From contig SWBL01000125.1 in NCBI GenBank assembly GCA_024195585.1, positions 62,001-126,000 on the forward strand: DNA of 64,000 nt, read 5' to 3'. The translations under genes and the position numbers were made by a program. This DNA is from Aureobasidium sp. EXF-3400 (taxonomy: Eukaryota; Ascomycota; Dothideomycetes; Dothideales; Saccotheciaceae). Positions within the stretch are counted from its first letter, which is position 1, and each line of letters begins with the position of its first letter. The notes beneath the pieces were generated by a model. It worked only from the letters and a program-made list of their open reading frames with translations, did not search any database and was not told where the DNA came from. This document shows positions 63,001-64,000 of this stretch, one piece after another.

Positions 63001-64000
63001 CGTTTCACACACGACGAAATGTCCAGCTTCCCTCACTGTTCATCGTCCACGATCGATTCCTTAGTTAAGCGACTATGGGAGGCTTTGTCGAGTTCAACAG
63101 ATGACGAGCTCAGTGGTTCAAACCTGGATAAAGCTCGTATCGCTGTTCAAGTTTACACTGGGATCCCGTCATCGATCTTGGCATCTGGCGGATCTTCGAC
63201 CGAGAAATGTAAGTATTTGATGGAGAAACAACGAGTGTAAATGGCCAAACTAACCGTTATCAGATGCAAAACGTTTCGCAAAGAAGTTGCGTGCCTTGGT
63301 CGAAGAGTCGAAGGATGTTCCCATCCCAGTCTTGGTGCAATGTTTCCAACAGCTATCTTCGGCCGCTTCTGGAACCGATACAATCGATATATGTACAAGC
63401 GCCGAGCATCTGCTGAAACAAGAGACAGATGCTGGCCAGTACTGGTCCATCACTGATTCTGTCACCAAAAGTGTCCAGAGTATCTCCGAAGATGAGAAGC
63501 TCTCACTGATGGAACAGATCTTGCCTACTTCGATCCAGCAGTGCACTGCAGAAAGAGTCATGCTTATACGATGCATTCTCTCTGCCATGCATGCCTCTCG
63601 TAAGCACGGAGTAGCTGCTCCCGAAGTTGGTTCAGTCTCCGTCCTCGTGCGATTGTTAGAGCTTTTGAACACTTGCTCTGAGTACGATGTCCATCAGCAA
63701 TTAGTCGCCTGTGTCACTATGGTACTGAGAGAACAGGTAAGTGCCAAAAGTTTCACGGACCTCGAGCATTGCACTAACACCACATCTAGCCCCACCTCGT
63801 TACACAATACTCTGCAGAGATGACCATTGCTACAGTAACCACACTTGCGTCTCCCCTCTCACCAATCAAGCGTGTCAAGCAAGCGTCGTTGATGTTTGAG
63901 GGTCTTTGCGCAATCGTTCAAAGTCTCCTGCAATTCCACCGCCCCAGCCTGGGTGGTCGCTTCCATCTCCTCGTTCCGTTGATGCAAAGGCTTCTTGCCT
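60043..64000 (+). CDS. urb2: Urb2/Npa2-type ribosome assembly protein (partial)
   Basis: The gene runs off the right edge; 1267 codons are in the window. Exons 60043-60069 (27 nt), 60118-63208, 63264-63736 and 63790 to the edge; introns 48, 55 and 53 nt. Urb2 acts with Urb1 in early 60S pre-ribosomes in the nucleolus. The N-terminus (MATRVDDSK joined to SSLQRLLSLDKSFDSFEERV) starts a long series of alpha-helical repeats. A basic patch KKRKRQ (about residue 155) may be a nuclear signal. Near the right edge, LGGRFHLLVPLMQRLLA corresponds to the start of the conserved Urb2 C-terminal domain, which is cut off. The family call rests on this last block and the overall helical layout. Confidence 0.82.

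Overview
This window is nuclear DNA from a filamentous ascomycete (Pezizomycotina). Evidence: about 30 protein genes on both strands, introns mostly 44-88 nt with GT/AG ends and CTAAC or CTGAC-like branch sites, a Zn2Cys6 regulator, a GH72 cell-wall enzyme, and orthologues of fungal housekeeping genes. A Dothideomycete would fit (compact introns, an ascomycete phenylalanine ammonia-lyase), but that placement is inference. I see no CRISPR array, rRNA gene, plasmid or virus, and no intact transposon. One short tRNA-derived, SINE-like repeat is likely.

Layout, left to right. 0.3-9.5 kb: cytochrome b561-type membrane protein (-), EXPERA-like membrane protein (+), a gene-free stretch with the tRNA-like repeat, a secreted alpha/beta hydrolase (-), a disordered protein (-), a glutathione S-transferase (-) and the Pol I factor Rrn11 (-). 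10-19 kb: an RING-H2 protein with an N-terminal myristoylation-like sequence (+), a 4-kb gene desert and a Zn2Cys6 transcription factor (+). 19.5-28 kb: BAR protein Gvp36 (-) divergent from histidinol-phosphatase (+), an unusual RBR ubiquitin ligase (-), a tiny membrane/coiled-coil protein (+), a GGCT-fold protein (-) and an FKBP12-type prolyl isomerase (+). 28-38 kb: a 6PGDH/HIBADH-type dehydrogenase (-), Oac1 carrier (-) divergent from Swd2 (+), a PARG-like macro-fold protein (-), TRAPP subunit Trs31 (+) and Las1 (-). 38-51 kb: phenylalanine ammonia-lyase (+), GH72 glucanosyltransferase (-), a 900-residue disordered protein (-) and a secreted amidase (-). 51-64 kb: Pcc1 (-), a small probable mitochondrial protein (+), Nop16 (-), a ZIP zinc transporter (+), a proline/serine-rich protein (-), a cell-surface sensor-like protein (+), Mic10 (-) and the 5' part of Urb2 (+), cut by the right edge.

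Functional themes. Four genes act in rRNA synthesis or ribosome assembly (Rrn11, Las1, Nop16, Urb2). Several act in mitochondria (Oac1, Mic10, a probable small matrix protein). Two more, the GST and the FKBP, have an in-frame upstream ATG that would add a basic presequence. There is no biosynthetic or defence cluster. The genes are ordinary chromosomal neighbours, often in divergent pairs with short shared promoters.

Most gene models were built by joining reading frames at splice sites. In each joined model the summed exon length is a multiple of three. Many first or last coding exons are tiny (12-45 nt). All function calls rest on reading the proteins by eye; no database search was run.
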